From: Falsiroseomonas sp050563535
GTDB lineage: Bacteria > Pseudomonadota > Alphaproteobacteria > Acetobacterales > Acetobacteraceae
Direction of reading: 5' to 3'
Length of the DNA stretch: 64,000 nucleotides
Assembly: GCF_050563535.1 (NCBI RefSeq)
Contig: NZ_JBNXUO010000002.1
Span: 1-64,000 of the forward strand
The notes beneath the pieces are model-generated. The model was not told the DNA's origin. It was given only the letters and a program-made list of their open reading frames with translations, and did no database searches. The position numbers and the translations under genes are program-made. This document shows, piece after piece, positions 40,640-50,668 of the stretch. Position 1 is the first letter of the stretch; each line of letters begins with the position of its first letter.

Positions 40640-41956
40640 TCAGCGTGCGCGGAAGTAGCGGCGCGCGCGGCGTTCGGCCTCGGCCGCCGCCGCCTGCGGC
40701 GTGGCCTGGCCGGACGCGACGGAGGCGCACATCTGCACCATGACGTAGTCCGCCGTCGCGGCGACCGACCCCTCGGTGATCGGGCCCTTGTAGCCGTTCC
40801 AGAAGTTGTTGTTCATCGTGTCGCGGAACACGGCGATCTTCGGGGCGGCCGTCCAGGTCGCGCTCGCGGCATAGGCGTTCAGCGGCTGCGACCAGTAGCC
40901 GACATTGGCGCGCAGCCAGGGGTCGTACTGCTCCGCCTCCATCAGGTAGGTCAGCAGCGCCTTGGCGGCGTTCGGGAAGCGGCTGTGGCGGAACACCATG
41001 GCGTTCAGCGTCAGCCCCGCATTCGGCGCCGCGTCCATCAGCCCCTTCGGCATCGGCGTCATCTGCGTGTCGTCGGCGATGGGCTTCAGCGCCGGGTCGT
41101 TCAGCATCGAGAAGTAGAGCGACACGCCGTTCTGCGTCAGGAAACATTCATTCGCGGCATAGGCGCGGTTGTTGCTGATGTCGCCCCAGGCGAGCGTGCC
41201 CGGCACGAAGGTCGGGTACAGTTCGCGCAGGTAGTTCAGCGCATTCACCGTCTCGCGCGAGTTGATGGCCACCGCGCCCTGTTCGTCCACCAGGTAGCCG
41301 CCATGCGACCAGACCAGCCAGTTGGCGAAGGCGTTGCCGTCGCCCACCGCGTTGCCCAGGGCGAAGCCTGCTGGCTTGTTGATGCGCCGCAGCGCCTGGC
41401 ACAGCCGCAGGAAACCCGCATGGTCGTCCGGCACGCTGTCGAAGCCGGCTTCCCGCAGCGCCGAGGTGCGCCAGATGGCGGGGCCGCCGGAGGCGCCGAA
41501 GGGCAGGCTGATCCAGCGGTTCTGCCGCATGCCGTAGGCACGCGCGAGCGGCCGCCAGCCGCCGTATTTGGTGCCGAGATAGGTCGCGACATCGGTCATG
41601 TCGTGGATCTTCTCGGCGAACAGGTGCGGGCCGGCGTCGAAGCCGACGATGATGTCCGGCCCCGCATTGGTGTTCGCCGTCACGGCGGTCTGCTGGGTGA
41701 TGTCCTCCCAGCCGACGAAGTCGACGCGCACCTCGATCCCGTTCTGCTGCGCGAAGCGCTGGCAGTTGGCGCGCCACACCTCCTCGTCCGGCTGGACGAA
41801 CCGCACGGGGCGCAGCATCCGCAGGGTGGCGCCGCGCTCGATCGGCAGGGTGGGCGCCTGCGCGGGCTGCGTCTGGATCTGCGCCGCGGCGCCGCCGGCG
41901 GCCAGCACGCCGCCGCCGAGCGCGAGCGCCGTGCGGCGCGTGATCACATGGGCCAT
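40640..41956 (-). CDS. ABC sugar-type extracellular binding protein
   Basis: 438-residue periplasmic receptor of the CUT1 class. N-terminal twin-arginine-type signal (VITRRTALALGGGVLAAGGAAA), then a mature start with RGATLRML. Later SNNRAYAANECFLTQNG and a C-terminal half with conserved-looking aromatic residues as in sugar receptors. ATG 41956 is chosen because AGGAGG lies at the right distance; a GTG at 41989 that overlaps the ATPase stop is less likely. The sugar cannot be inferred. Confidence 0.88.
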   Translation of the reverse strand: MAHVITRRTALALGGGVLAAGGAAAQIQTQPAQAPTLPIERGATLRMLRPVRFVQPDEEVWRANCQRFAQQNGIEVRVDFVGWEDITQQTAVTANTNAGPDIIVGFDAGPHLFAEKIHDMTDVATYLGTKYGGWRPLARAYGMRQNRWISLPFGASGGPAIWRTSALREAGFDSVPDDHAGFLRLCQALRRINKPAGFALGNAVGDGNAFANWLVWSHGGYLVDEQGAVAINSRETVNALNYLRELYPTFVPGTLAWGDISNNRAYAANECFLTQNGVSLYFSMLNDPALKPIADDTQMTPMPKGLMDAAPNAGLTLNAMVFRHSRFPNAAKALLTYLMEAEQYDPWLRANVGYWSQPLNAYAASATWTAAPKIAVFRDTMNNNFWNGYKGPITEGSVAATADYVMVQMCASVASGQATPQAAAAEAERRARRYFRAR

Positions 41957-41985
41957 CTTGTCGTCGTCCTCCTGCTTGTCGTTCG

Positions 41986-43032
<1,047 letters not shown>

Positions 43033-43183
43033 ACGTCGCCCCCCGGCCGCCCCACTGCCGGAGGCTCGCCCGTAGGAAGGCTACACATGGCTTCGCCCGC
43101 CGCGCAACCTCGCCCCCTCCGGGCGGTGCTGGACGCGCGCGGGCCACGGCGCTAGGCGGGGCGGCCACACGCAACGGGACATC

Positions 43184-44368
43184 ATGCCGGACTCCCATCG
43201 TCGGCTCGCCCTCATCCTCGGCGCGCTCACCGCGCTCGGGCCGCTGGGGGTCGACATGTACCTGCCGGCCTTCCCCGCGCTGGCGGCGGATCTCGGCGCC
43301 TCGGCGGCGGCCGTGCAGCGCACGCTCGCGGCCTTCCTGTTCGGCATGGCGGCGGGGCAGCTCGTGTTCGGGCCGATGTCGGACCGGCTCGGCCGACGGG
43401 TGCCGATGTTCGCGGGGCTCGCGCTGTTCGGCCTCGCCTCCGTCGGCTGCGCGCTGGCCGGCAGCGCGGAGGCGCTGGCCTGGCTGCGGCTCGCGCAGGC
43501 GCTCGGCGGCTGCGCGGGGGTGGTGGTGGCGCGCGCGGTGGTGCGCGACCTCTGCGACGACCGCGGAGCGGTGCGCATGATGGCGATGCTGATGCTGGTG
43601 ATGGGCGCGGCGCCCATCCTGGCGCCGCTGCTCGGCGGCTGGGTGCTGGCGGCGGTGGGTTGGCGCGGCATCTTCTGGATCCTGGCGGGCTACGCCCTGG
43701 CGGCCCTCGTGCTGGTCGCGCTGTTCCTGCCCGAGAGCCTGCCGCCCGAGCGCCGGCGGCGGGACGGGCCGGCGGCGGTGCTGGCCGTCTATCTTTCCAT
43801 CCTGCGCGACCGGCGCTTCCTGGCCCACGCACTGGCCGGTGCGCTGCCGATGACGGGGCTGTTCGCCTATCTGGTCGGCTCGCCGCTGGTGCTGATGGAG
43901 GGGCACGGGCTGGGGCCGGTCGCCTATGGCATCGCCTTCGGCTCCAACGCCTTCGGGTTGATCCTAACGGGGCAGGTGGTCGCGCGGCTGGTGCGGCGGG
44001 GGTCGCCGGCGCGGCTGCTGGTGCTGGCGCTGTGGGCCTGCGCGGCCTGTGGGATCGGGGTGCCGCTGGCGGTCGCGACGGGGGCGCTGGCACCGCTTCT
44101 CGTGGCGCTGTTCCTCTACATGACGACGATGGGGGCGGTGCTGCCGCTGGCCACCGCGCTCGCCATGGCGCCGCTCGGCCGGGTGGCGGGCAGCGGCTCT
44201 GCGGTGATCGGGACCTTGCAGTTCGGCGGCGGGGCCGCGGTGGGCGTGGCGCTCGGCGCCATCGGCGGGGGCGTCTGGCCGATGGCGGCGCTGATCGGCG
44301 CGGCGGGCTGCGCGGGGCTTGCCGCGCACCTGCTGCTGCGCCGCGGGGCGCGGCCCGCGGCGGGGTAG
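43184..44368 (+). CDS. Bcr/CflA-type multidrug efflux protein (MFS)
   Basis: 394-residue major facilitator protein with 12 predicted helices. Family marks are GVDMYLPAFPALAADLGAS at the start, the loop GPMSDRLGRR after helix 2 and the helix-5 segment with RDLCDDRGAVRMMAML. Drug:H+ antiport DHA1 class. Divergent from the sugar ABC operon and convergent with the E1 beta gene. Substrate unknown. Confidence 0.92.
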   Translation: MPDSHRRLALILGALTALGPLGVDMYLPAFPALAADLGASAAAVQRTLAAFLFGMAAGQLVFGPMSDRLGRRVPMFAGLALFGLASVGCALAGSAEALAWLRLAQALGGCAGVVVARAVVRDLCDDRGAVRMMAMLMLVMGAAPILAPLLGGWVLAAVGWRGIFWILAGYALAALVLVALFLPESLPPERRRRDGPAAVLAVYLSILRDRRFLAHALAGALPMTGLFAYLVGSPLVLMEGHGLGPVAYGIAFGSNAFGLILTGQVVARLVRRGSPARLLVLALWACAACGIGVPLAVATGALAPLLVALFLYMTTMGAVLPLATALAMAPLGRVAGSGSAVIGTLQFGGGAAVGVALGAIGGGVWPMAALIGAAGCAGLAAHLLLRRGARPAAG

Positions 44369-44384
44369 GGGGCGGCGTCGCGCG

Positions 44385-45359
44385 CTACCGCCTGGCCAGC
44401 GCCTCGGCCGCCGCGACCACCTTCGCCGCGTCCGGCTTCAGCGCATCCTCGAGCGGCGGGGCGAAGGGCACCGGCACACGCGGCTGGCCGAGCCGCGCCG
44501 CCGCACGCACCGCGCCGGGGCCGAGCCGTTCCACCACGCGCGCCAGCACCTCCGCCCCGAAGCCGCCGGTCGTCACCGCCTCATGCACGACCAGCAGCCG
44601 CCCCGTGCGGGCGACGCTGGCGCAGACCGCGGCCTCGTCCCAGGGCCAGAGCGTGCGGAGGTCCAGCACATCGGCGCGGATGCCGCGGGCGGCCAGCGTG
44701 CCCGCCGCCTCCATCACGGCGGGCGTGATCGCCGACCAGGTGACGACCGTCAGGTCGTCGCCCTCGTGCAGGCGGCGCGCCTGGCCGAAGGGGATCGGCG
44801 CGATCTCGTCCGCGACCTCCCCGGTCAGCGGGAACAGGTTCTTCGGGTCGAAGAACAGCACCGGGTCGTCGCTGCGGATGGCGGAAACCAGCAGGCCCGC
44901 CGCATCCGCCGGCGTGGACGGCACCGCGACGACGACGCCGGGCAGGTGGGTGAACCAGCTCTCCAGCGTCTGCGAATGCTGGGCGGCGGAGTTGCGCCAC
45001 ATGCCGTGCGGCATGCGCACCACCACGGCGGGCCGCGCCTGGCCGCCGAACATGTAGCGGATCTTGGCGACCTGGTTCACCAGCTCGTCCATCGCGCACA
45101 TCACGAAGTCGAAGATCCGCATCTCGATGATCGGGCGCGTGCCGACCAGCGCGGCGCCGAGGCCCGCGCCCATGATCGTGCTTTCCGAGATCGGGGTGGA
45201 TACCACGCGCCCCGCGCCGAACTCGTCGAGGAAGCCGCGGTACTGGCCGAACAGCCCGCCGCGGGCGACATCCTCCCCCAGCACCCAGACGCGCGGGTCG
45301 CGCCGCATCTCCTGCAGTGCGGCGAGGCGGCAGGCTTCGAGGAGCGAGACCTGCGCCAT
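44385..45359 (-). CDS. 2-oxo acid/acetoin-type dehydrogenase E1 beta subunit
   Basis: 324-residue transketolase-like subunit: GEDVARGGLFGQYRGFLDEFG, RVVSTPISESTIMGAGLGAAL and a C-terminal domain ending with the AFAPPLED-like segment (PFAPPLEDA). It pairs with E1 alpha, which ends one base before. Together they decarboxylate a 2-oxo acid or acetoin-like substrate using thiamine diphosphate. The long frame to 46040 is shadow. No E2 or E3 gene is in the window. Confidence 0.9.
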   Translation of the reverse strand: MAQVSLLEACRLAALQEMRRDPRVWVLGEDVARGGLFGQYRGFLDEFGAGRVVSTPISESTIMGAGLGAALVGTRPIIEMRIFDFVMCAMDELVNQVAKIRYMFGGQARPAVVVRMPHGMWRNSAAQHSQTLESWFTHLPGVVVAVPSTPADAAGLLVSAIRSDDPVLFFDPKNLFPLTGEVADEIAPIPFGQARRLHEGDDLTVVTWSAITPAVMEAAGTLAARGIRADVLDLRTLWPWDEAAVCASVARTGRLLVVHEAVTTGGFGAEVLARVVERLGPGAVRAAARLGQPRVPVPFAPPLEDALKPDAAKVVAAAEALARR

Positions 45360-45360
45360 C

Positions 45361-46350
45361 TCAGCGGACCCCCTGGACGGCGCCGGCGTCCTGCACGTCC
45401 TCCCATGCCACTGCGGGGTCGGGCCAGGGCGCGGCGAGCGCCGCGGCGCGCGCCTGCGACATCTCGGCCCGGGCATCGCCCTCGACCGTGTCGAGCGTCC
45501 TCGCCGCCACGCCTTCACCGAGCAGCCGGGCGCGCAGACGGCCGATGGGCTCGGCGCCGCGGGCGGCCTCCACCTCGGCGGGGTCGCGCCATGCGGCGGG
45601 GTCGGTGCTGGTATGGCCGGTGATGCGGTAGGTGGTGGCGTGCAGCAGCCGCGGCCCGGCGCCGGCGCGCAGCTCCGCCACCAGCTGCGACGCCGCCTCG
45701 TCCACCGCGACTGCGTCGTTGCCGTCCACCGACAGGCAGGGCACGCCGAGCGCCTCGGCCCGCGCTGCGATGCCGGGGCCGGCGGTGACGGATGCCGCCT
45801 CCGTGAAGGCGGCGACGCCGTTGTCCTCGCAGACGAACAGCACCGGCAGGCGGTACAGCGCCGCCCAGTTGAGCCCTTCCAGGAAGGGCCCGCGGTTGAT
45901 CGCGCCATCGCCGAAGAAGCAGCAGACGATCGCGTCGGAGCCCAGGATCCGCAGCCCCTGCGCCGCGCCGACCGCGATCGGGATGCCGCCTGCGACGACG
46001 CCGTTGGCGCCGAGCATGCCGACCGAGAAATCCGCGACATGCATCGACCCGCCCTTGCCGCGGCAATGCCCGCCCGCGCGGCCGAACAGCTCCTCCATCA
46101 TCCCCGCGACCCCCGCGCCCTTGGCGAGCGCATGGCCGTGGCCGCGATGGTTCGAGGTGATGCGGTCGTCGCGGCGCAGGTTGCGGCACACCCCCGCAGC
46201 CACGCCTTCCTGCCCGATCGAGACATGCAGCGGGCCCGGAATCTCTCCCGCCCGGTGGGCCGCCAGCGCCGTCTCCTCGAAGGCGCGGATGCGGCACATG
46301 GTGCCGTAGAGCGCGAGCAGCCTGGCGCGGTTGTCGCCGCCGGTCGTCAT
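45361..46350 (-). CDS. 2-oxo acid/acetoin-type dehydrogenase E1 alpha subunit
   Basis: 329-residue ThDP-binding subunit (AcoA/PdhA-like). The ThDP motif runs from FGDGAINRGPF to CEDN. The active-site region HRGHGHALAKG and the GKGGSMHVAD loop are in place. Divergent from the duplicated unknown gene (89-base gap carrying a C6/G6 hairpin at 46372-46388). Acetoin, pyruvate or branched 2-oxo acids are possible substrates. Confidence 0.9.
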   Translation of the reverse strand: MTTGGDNRARLLALYGTMCRIRAFEETALAAHRAGEIPGPLHVSIGQEGVAAGVCRNLRRDDRITSNHRGHGHALAKGAGVAGMMEELFGRAGGHCRGKGGSMHVADFSVGMLGANGVVAGGIPIAVGAAQGLRILGSDAIVCCFFGDGAINRGPFLEGLNWAALYRLPVLFVCEDNGVAAFTEAASVTAGPGIAARAEALGVPCLSVDGNDAVAVDEAASQLVAELRAGAGPRLLHATTYRITGHTSTDPAAWRDPAEVEAARGAEPIGRLRARLLGEGVAARTLDTVEGDARAEMSQARAAALAAPWPDPAVAWEDVQDAGAVQGVR

Positions 46351-46439
46351 TCGGACGTTCCCCGTTCCCCACCCCCCTTGTCGGGGGGCTTGCGGAGCAT
46401 GAGCGAGCGGGCGAAGGAATCAAGACCGGGAGGGGACCG

Positions 46440-47237
46440 ATGCCGCTGGTGGTGGACAGCGTGACGCATCTGACGCCTGATGCGCGCGGGAAGGTGGCGC
46501 TCTGCGCCAGCCATGGCGGCACCTACGCGGCCTGGCATGCGGCGCGGCACGGCCTGGCCGCGATGATCCTGCACGATGCCGGCATCGGGCGGGAGCGCGC
46601 GGGGATCGGCGGGCTGGACTGGCTGGAGGCCCGCGGCATCCCCGGCGCCTGCGTCGGGCATGAGAGCGCGCGCATCGGCGATGCGGCGGACATGCTGCGC
46701 CGCGGGGTGCTGACCTTCGCCAACGCCGCTGCCGCGCGCTGCGGCGTGGAGCCCGGCATGACGGCGGCGCGGGCGCTCGGGCTGCTCGAGGCCGCCGCGC
46801 GGCCGGCCGCCGATGTCGCCGACGGGATGCACGAGGCAGGGCGCGAGGTCGCCGGCCGCGGGGGCGTGCGGGTCTTCGCGCTGGATTCCAACGGGATGGT
46901 CGGGCCGGAACATGCCGGGCAGGTCGTCGTCACCGGGTCGCATGGCGGGCTGCTGGGCGGCCGGCCGGGAACGGCGGTGAAGGCGCAGGTGGCGGCCGCG
47001 CTCTACAACGACGCAGGGGTGGGCATCGACCGCGCCGGCCTGTCCCGCCTGCCGGCGCTGGATGCGCGCGGTATCCCGGCGGGCTGCGTCTCCTGCTTCT
47101 CGGCGCGCATCGGGGACGGCCTCTCCACCTGGGAGGACGGGTTCCTGTCCGCCGTGAACGCCACCGCCGCGGTGCGCGGCGGACGGATCGGCCAATCGGC
47201 GCGCGACTTCGTCGCGGCCATGCTGGAGCACGCCTGA
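46440..47237 (+). CDS. Unknown protein with two homologous halves
   Basis: 265 residues, no signal peptide or membrane helix. I do not recognise the family. Residues about 19-105 and 162-250 are copies of each other: each has SHGG, then DAGxGxxRAG, LxARGIP, CV and SARIGD in the same order. Over the core 40-residue block (42-81 against 187-226) I count 22 identities. GGGAGGGG precedes ATG 46440. The gene abuts a ThDP-enzyme gene (stop TGA, then ATG) and so is probably co-translated with it. The glycine/serine-rich repeated motif could be a ligand or nucleotide site. Confidence 0.75.
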   Translation: MPLVVDSVTHLTPDARGKVALCASHGGTYAAWHAARHGLAAMILHDAGIGRERAGIGGLDWLEARGIPGACVGHESARIGDAADMLRRGVLTFANAAAARCGVEPGMTAARALGLLEAAARPAADVADGMHEAGREVAGRGGVRVFALDSNGMVGPEHAGQVVVTGSHGGLLGGRPGTAVKAQVAAALYNDAGVGIDRAGLSRLPALDARGIPAGCVSCFSARIGDGLSTWEDGFLSAVNATAAVRGGRIGQSARDFVAAMLEHA

Positions 47238-48977
47238 ATGAGCGCGAACGCCACCCGCCGCATGAGCGGCGGCCAGGCCATGGCCGAGATGCTGAAGCTG
47301 CACGAGGCCGGGCCGATCTTCGGCATGGGCGGCTTCCAGCTGCTGCCCTTCTACGAGGCGTGCCGGGCGCTCGGCCTGCGGCACCACCTGATCAACGACG
47401 AACGCTGCGGCGCATTCGCGGCGGACGGTTATGCGCGCGTGACGAACCGGCCGGGGCTGGCGGACGGCACGCTCGGCCCCGGGGCCACCAACCTCGCCAC
47501 CGGGCTGGCGGAGGCCTTCAACGCAGGCATGCCGATGGTCGCCGTCATCGGCGACGCCAACCGGCAGCACGCCTGGAAGAACATGACGCAGGAGGCACGG
47601 CAGTTCGACGTGCTGCGCCCGCTGGTGAAGGAGGCGATCCGCGTCGAGGTCACCGGCCGCATCCCCGAACACCTGCGCCGCGCCTTCGCGGTTGCCACCT
47701 CCGGCCGGCCGGGGCCCGTGCTGATCGCGGTGCCGGAGGATGTCGCGCATGGCGAGCATGACTTCGACGCCGCCGATTTCTGGGTGGACCCCGGCACGCT
47801 GCGCGCCCAGGCCCGGCGCTTCCGTCCCGACGCGCAGGACCTGGCGAAGGCGGCCGCGCTGCTGGCGCGAGCGGAACGCCCGCTGATCCTGGCCGGCGGC
47901 GGCGTCCATATCAGCGAGGCGCAGGACGCGCTGACCCGCTTCGCCGAGGCGCAGGGCATCCCGGTGGCGCACACCATGTCCGGCAAGGGTGCCATCGCCT
48001 GCACCCATGCCCTGTCGGCCGGCGTCTTCGGCCGCTATTCGCGCATCGCCAACGACCTGGTGGCGATGAGCGACTGCCTGCTGGTGGTGGGCTGCAAGCT
48101 CGGCGAGATCGCGACGAGGCGCTTCACCCTGATGCCGCAGGGCGTGCCGCTGATCCATGTGGACATCTGGCCCGAGGAGATCGGCCGCACCACCCGGCAG
48201 GACGTGGCGCTGGCGGGCGATGCCCGCTGCACGATCGAGGACCTCGCCGCCGCGCTGGAGGACCGGGGCGCGCGCGCCGCGTCCCGCGCGGGCTGGTGCG
48301 CCGAAGTGCCGAAGCGCATGGCGGCCTGGCGGGACGGCGCGCGCGAAAGGCTGGAGAGCGTCGAGAGCCCGATCAATGTCGGCCGCCTGATGGGGGAGCT
48401 GAACAAGGTCCTGCCCGCCGATGCCGTGCTGGTCGCCGATGGCGGCTTCGCCGCGCATTGGGGCGCGCTGTTCTACGACACCAAGCGGCCGGGCCGCGGC
48501 TTCGTGGCCGATCGCGGCTTCGCCTCCATCGGCTATGGCGTGCCGGGCGGCATCGGCGCGCAGCTCGGCGTCGGGCCAGGGCGGCGGGTGGTGTCGCTGA
48601 CCGGCGATGGCGGCTTCAACATGTCGATGGGCGACCTGGAGACGGCGCGGCGCGTCGGTGCGCCGATCGTCGCCTGCATCTTCAACAACGCCGCCAGCGG
48701 CTACGTGAAGGCGTTGCAGCACGCGGTCTTCGGGCCGGGCAACTACCAGTCCTCGGACCTGGTGGAGATGGATTACGCCGCCATCGCCAACGCCATGGGC
48801 TGCCAGGGCATCCGCGTGACCGACCCGGAGCGGCTGGCCGGCGCGCTGCGCGCAGGGCTGGAGAACACCGACACGCCGACGGTGCTCGACATCGTCGTGA
48901 CGCGCGACCCCGCGCGGATGCTGCCCGCGGCCGACAACCGGACGCTGAAGGTGCAGAAGGGGGACAGGCCCGTCTGA
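47238..48977 (+). CDS. Acetolactate synthase-like ThDP enzyme
   Basis: 579 residues with the three domains of the acetolactate synthase/benzoylformate decarboxylase family. The cofactor-activating Glu55 is in INDERCGAFAADGYAR, the middle domain contains LILAGGGVH and the ThDP motif GDGGFNMSMGDL ends with IFNN. It probably decarboxylates or condenses a 2-oxo or acyl substrate. It follows the duplicated unknown gene without a gap and overlaps the acyl-CoA synthetase start, so the three form one unit. The exact reaction is open; oxalyl-CoA- or sulfoacetaldehyde-type members are related. Confidence 0.9.
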   Translation: MSANATRRMSGGQAMAEMLKLHEAGPIFGMGGFQLLPFYEACRALGLRHHLINDERCGAFAADGYARVTNRPGLADGTLGPGATNLATGLAEAFNAGMPMVAVIGDANRQHAWKNMTQEARQFDVLRPLVKEAIRVEVTGRIPEHLRRAFAVATSGRPGPVLIAVPEDVAHGEHDFDAADFWVDPGTLRAQARRFRPDAQDLAKAAALLARAERPLILAGGGVHISEAQDALTRFAEAQGIPVAHTMSGKGAIACTHALSAGVFGRYSRIANDLVAMSDCLLVVGCKLGEIATRRFTLMPQGVPLIHVDIWPEEIGRTTRQDVALAGDARCTIEDLAAALEDRGARAASRAGWCAEVPKRMAAWRDGARERLESVESPINVGRLMGELNKVLPADAVLVADGGFAAHWGALFYDTKRPGRGFVADRGFASIGYGVPGGIGAQLGVGPGRRVVSLTGDGGFNMSMGDLETARRVGAPIVACIFNNAASGYVKALQHAVFGPGNYQSSDLVEMDYAAIANAMGCQGIRVTDPERLAGALRAGLENTDTPTVLDIVVTRDPARMLPAADNRTLKVQKGDRPV

Positions 48978-50539
48978 TGTCCGCCACCGCCTCCAACCTC
49001 GGCCGCCTGCTGACCCACACGGCGCGGCGCATCCCGGACGCGCCGGCGCTGGTCTGGCGGGAGCGGACGTGGAGCTTCGCGGAGCTGGACGGCCGCGTGG
49101 ACCGGCTGGCCGCCGCGCTGCGCGGCCTCGGCATCCGCAAGGGGGATCGCGTGCTGGTGCATTCCCGCAACTCCAACCGCATGTTCGAGAGCATGTGGGC
49201 CTGCTTCAAGGCGGGGGCGGTCTGGGTGCCGACGAATTTCCGCCTGACGCCGCCCGAGGTCGCCCATCTCGGCGCCTCCTCGCGGGCTGTCGCGATGCTG
49301 CGCGACGAGGGCTTCGGCGCCCATGCGGAAGCAGTCCGCGCCGCAAGCCCGCATCTGCGCCATGTCGTCGCGATGGGAGACGACGCCGCGTCGGGCGAGC
49401 TGCGCTACGAGGCGCTGCTGGCGGCCAACGCGCCGACCCTGCCCGACCAGGAGGAGGATGTCGGCCCGGGCGATCCCTGCTGGTTCTTCTACACCTCCGG
49501 CACCACCGGCCGGCCGAAGGCGGCGGTGCTGACGCATGGGCAGATGGCCTTCGTCGTCACCAACCACCTGGCGGACCTGATGCCGGGCACGACGGAGCGC
49601 GACGCCTCCCTCGTCGTCGCGCCGCTGTCGCACGGCGCGGGCATCCACCAGCTGGCGCAGGTGGCGCGGGGCGCGGCGACGGTGCTGACGGCAGGCGAGA
49701 GGCTGGACCCCGCCGAGGCCTGGGCGCTGGTGGAGAAGCACCGCGTCACCAACATGTTCACCGTGCCCACCATCCTGACCGCGCTGGTGCGCCACCCGGC
49801 GGTGGACCGGCACGACCATTCCAGCCTGCGCCACGTCGTCTACGCCGGCGCGCCGATGTACGCGGCGGACCAGGCGGAGGCGCTGGCGAAGCTCGGCCCC
49901 TGCCTGGTGCAGTATTTCGGGCTGGGCGAGGTGACCGGCAACATCACCGTGCTGCGCCCCGACATGCACCTGCCCGAGAATGCCGGCAGCTGCGGCGTGG
50001 CGCGCACGGGGATGGAGATCGCGATCCTGGACGCGCAGGGCACCCGCCTGCCGCCCGATGCGGTGGGCGAGATCTGCGTGCGGGGCCCCGCCGTCTTCGC
50101 CGGCTACTTCGAGAACGAGGAGGCGAACCGCGCGGCCTTCGCGCATGGCTGGTTCCACACCGGCGACCTCGGGCGGCTCGACGCGCGGGGATTCCTGTGG
50201 ATCACCGGCCGGGCGTCCGACATGTACATCTCGGGCGGGTCCAACGTATACCCGCGCGAGGCGGAGGAGGCGATCCTGACGCATCCGGCGGTCGCCGAAT
50301 GCGCCGTGGTCGGCCTGCCGCATCCGAGATGGGGCGAGGCCGGGGTGGCCTGCGTGGTGCCGCGCGAAGGGGCTACGGTGACGGAGGATGCGGTGCTGGC
50401 GCATCTGCGCGACCGCATCGCCCGCTACAAGCAGCCGCTGCGCGTGGTGGTCTGGGACGCGCTGCCGAAATCCGGCTACGGCAAGGTGCCGAAGGCGCTG
50501 GTGAAGGCACGGCTGGCGGAGCAGGGGGTCTCGTTCTAG
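48977..50539 (+). CDS. AMP-forming acyl-CoA synthetase
   Basis: 520-residue adenylate-forming ligase. P-loop YTSGTTGRPKAAVLTH, then A-site YFGLGEVTG, WFHTGDLGRLD and the C-terminal lysine in SGYGKVPKALV. It activates a carboxylic acid to its CoA thioester. ATG 48977 lies in the stop of the ThDP enzyme. It ends in TAG directly at the edge of a structured repeat. Confidence 0.92.
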   Translation: MSATASNLGRLLTHTARRIPDAPALVWRERTWSFAELDGRVDRLAAALRGLGIRKGDRVLVHSRNSNRMFESMWACFKAGAVWVPTNFRLTPPEVAHLGASSRAVAMLRDEGFGAHAEAVRAASPHLRHVVAMGDDAASGELRYEALLAANAPTLPDQEEDVGPGDPCWFFYTSGTTGRPKAAVLTHGQMAFVVTNHLADLMPGTTERDASLVVAPLSHGAGIHQLAQVARGAATVLTAGERLDPAEAWALVEKHRVTNMFTVPTILTALVRHPAVDRHDHSSLRHVVYAGAPMYAADQAEALAKLGPCLVQYFGLGEVTGNITVLRPDMHLPENAGSCGVARTGMEIAILDAQGTRLPPDAVGEICVRGPAVFAGYFENEEANRAAFAHGWFHTGDLGRLDARGFLWITGRASDMYISGGSNVYPREAEEAILTHPAVAECAVVGLPHPRWGEAGVACVVPREGATVTEDAVLAHLRDRIARYKQPLRVVVWDALPKSGYGKVPKALVKARLAEQGVSF

Positions 50540-50643
50540 CGCGTGATCGCCGCAGGCTGGAACGGCCGGAGGCGTGAATCACGCGGCAATACAACAGCCT
50601 AGACCATGAGCGGCGCTTCAATCAGCGCGGATCATGGTCTAGG
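50540..50643. repeat. Structured intergenic repeat-like element with two nested palindromes
   Basis: Two inverted repeats lie side by side. CGCGTGAT (50540-50547) pairs with ATCACGCG (50578-50585). CCTAGACCATGA (50598-50609) pairs with TCATGGTCTAGG (50632-50643), a perfect 12-base stem. A further palindrome GCGTGAATCACGC (50572-50584) overlaps the first. The element is less GC-rich than its surroundings and looks like a dispersed intergenic (RIME/REP-like) repeat rather than a simple terminator. I found no second copy in this window by eye. Confidence 0.55.
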
Positions 50644-50668
50644 GTCCGGCGCGAAGGAGAATGCCGCG

